A DNA stretch of 64,000 nucleotides, from NCBI GenBank assembly GCA_017996175.1, contig JAGOHK010000011.1:17995-81994 (forward strand), read 5' to 3'. Numbering within the stretch: the stretch's first letter is position 1; every line of letters begins with the position of its first letter. Source of the DNA: Leptospiraceae bacterium. GTDB taxonomy: Bacteria; Spirochaetota; Leptospiria; Leptospirales; Leptospiraceae. Below the pieces are notes generated by a model that saw nothing but the letters and a program-made list of their open reading frames with translations, searched no databases and had not been told where the DNA came from. Positions 62,350 to 64,000 of the stretch are shown here, piece by piece. The position numbers and the translations under genes are program-made.

Positions 62350-64000
62350 GTGCTCAACGCCTAACGGCATCTAAGATTAATACATTTCTCTAAGTCGAGG
62401 TTATACTGATAGATGACTCTACAAGTGTGCTCAACGCCTAACGGCATCTAAGATTAATACATAACCTGTATATGACCCATCTTTGCCAAGAGGCGGAGTG
62501 CTCAACGCCTAACGGCATCTAAGATTAATACATGCTTCTAGAATAAGGTTCTTCACTCGAAACCCACGAATGTGCTCAACGCCTAACGGCATCTAAGATT
62601 AATACATTTTCTCACTTCTGCAAGCAGTGATTCTGGAGCGTCGTGCTCAACGCCTAACGGCATCTAAGATTAATACATCTTTTTTATCAGCCTCAAAAGC
62701 TCCTCTACCAATTACCGTGCTCAACGCCTAACGGCATCTAAGATTAATACATATTTTGTCATGTTTGTTGCAAATCCACCTCATATTTTTAAAGTGCTCA
62801 ACGCCTAACGGCATCTAAGATTAATACATTTATATTCTGGCTCTACAAGTTGCGCTCTTTGATATGGTGCTCAACGCCTAACGGCATCTAAGATTAATAC
62901 ATGACCAAGAGGCTCAAGATGAGTTTAACTATTTGCAATGTGCTCAACGCCTAACGGCATCTAAGATTAATACATTACCTGCACCAATGCCAAGTGCTTT
63001 ACCTATTTGTGGTGCTCAACGCCTAACGGCATCTAAGATTAATACATTTATATTCTGGCTCTACAAGTTGCGCTCTTTGATATGGTGCTCAACGCCTAAC
63101 GGCATCTAAGATTAATACATATTAGCTACAATCAAATCGGAGAATCCCCGAAAACATCGGTGCTCAACGCCTAACGGCATCTAAGATTAATACATAGTTA
63201 ATTGGATCAGATATAACCCCTGCAATGGTATGTGCTCAACGCCTAACGGCATCTAAGATTAATACATTTTGTAGACTGCAATCCAATTAGCCCCAGCAGT
63301 CTCAGGTGCTCAACGCCTAACGGCATCTAAGATTAATACATCCGTTCATTCGCTCTACTCAGATAAAGCAATCTCAAGTGTGCTCAACGCCTAACGGCAT
63401 CTAAGATTAATACATATTTTGGTGTTGGTTTAAACGTTAGTTGCGGCATTAGTGCTCAACGCCTAACGGCATCTAAGATTAATACATCAATATCTGATAT
63501 GTCTGTTTTATCCCATTCTTTGAGGTGCTCAACGCCTAACGGCATCTAAGATTAATACATATTGCCGCTTCAATTGGAACGTTAGCCGCTTTAGCAGTTG
63601 CGTGCTCAACGCCTAACGGCATCTAAGATTAATACATATATTTACCTTGACGCTCATTATCTTACATCCTTGTGCTCAACGCCTAACGGCATCTAAGATT
63701 AATACATCGTTAATAGTTACATTGAGATGTCTCGCACACATCTCGAGTGCTCAACGCCTAACGGCATCTAAGATTAATACATTTTTATTAAGTTGTATCT
63801 CTTTTTCATTCATACAATTTGTGCTCAACGCCTAACGGCATCTAAGATTAATACATTAGCAATTCTTGGTTTAGTTTGTTTGGCTGCAATTATGTGCTCA
63901 ACGCCTAACGGCATCTAAGATTAATACATTTTTAAAAAGTTTGCAAGATAAAAAGCGAGGCTAAGTGCTCAACGCCTAACGGCATCTAAGATTAATACAT
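62350..64000. CRISPR. CRISPR array, 23 identical 36-bp repeats, 22 spacers, open at window end
   Basis: The repeat is 36 bp, starts GTGCTCAACGCCTAACGGCA and ends AAGATTAATACAT. All 23 copies read identically. Repeat starts: 62350, 62427, 62498, 62572, 62643, 62717, 62794, 62867, 62940, 63012, 63085, 63160, 63232, 63306, 63380, 63452, 63525, 63602, 63672, 63747, 63821, 63894, 63965. Spacers are 34-41 bp, and the spacers at 62830-62866 and 63048-63084 are identical. A small GCC-TAAC-GGC stem lies in the repeat. The last repeat ends at the final base of the window, so the array probably continues. No cas gene is visible, so type and transcription direction are undetermined; the lack of a terminal ATTGAAAC argues against many type I-B/III repeats. 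Confidence 0.98.

Noticed and set aside
63647..63835. Open frame in the CRISPR array
   Set aside because: It is made of repeats and spacers only.

Overview
The window is about 35% G+C by eye and reads like the chromosome of a spirochaete of the Leptospiraceae. The first gene closely resembles the Leptospira surface lipoprotein Loa22. Lipoproteins with spirochaete-style lipoboxes are frequent, and many small hypothetical proteins look Leptospira-like. Species cannot be fixed from sequence alone. No rRNA or tRNA gene was seen.

Layout. 1-10.3 kb: Loa22-like lipoprotein, ArsC/Spx-like protein, YciO/YrdC-type protein, Maf, DNA polymerase III delta, a deoxyribonucleotidase, an orphan CzcA-type RND pump and a PgeF-type protein. 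10.6-24.6 kb: a PAS histidine kinase overlapping an ankyrin protein and a DUF1801 protein, a Rieske oxygenase/flavin monooxygenase pair, exported proteins of unknown function, an MBL hydrolase, a YchJ-like protein, a compact run of small genes ending in one with an apparent CTG start, and a degenerate PP2C-like membrane protein paired with a methyltransferase. 24.8-31.3 kb: a membrane protein with a degenerate GGDEF-like domain, an alpha/beta hydrolase, a FapA/DUF342 protein, an NhaD-type transporter and a CDF metal exporter.

31.9-40.8 kb is the centrepiece, a sulfur-centred encapsulin locus. It holds an EpsC-type serine acetyltransferase, two tandem Family 2B encapsulin shell proteins carrying cyclic-nucleotide-binding-like domains, and a SufS-type cysteine desulfurase with a 170-residue low-complexity N-terminal extension that looks like a cargo-loading domain. 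A strong terminator follows, then an outer-membrane channel and a sulfate-binding protein. Read together, sulfate is taken up, serine is activated for cysteine synthesis, and cysteine sulfur is released by a desulfurase inside a two-component protein shell.

41-62 kb: a 7TM histidine kinase, a TMEM43-like protein, a PIN toxin with a 58-residue partner gene, rhomboid and DAHP-synthase-family genes, two convergent Uma2 nucleases, GalT, DinD, PrmA, a divergent pair of SpoIIE-type phosphatases, YbeY, MetG, a phasin-like protein, an inositol monophosphatase and a PAS histidine kinase. 62.35-64.0 kb is a CRISPR array of 23 identical 36-bp repeats that reaches the window edge. No cas genes are visible. 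It is preceded by two very long near-perfect palindromes.

Several intergenic regions contain dispersed palindromic elements. They include a MITE-like family with TATACC/GGTATA ends (three copies) and a CACGAAG-type palindrome flanked by an 11-bp direct repeat.
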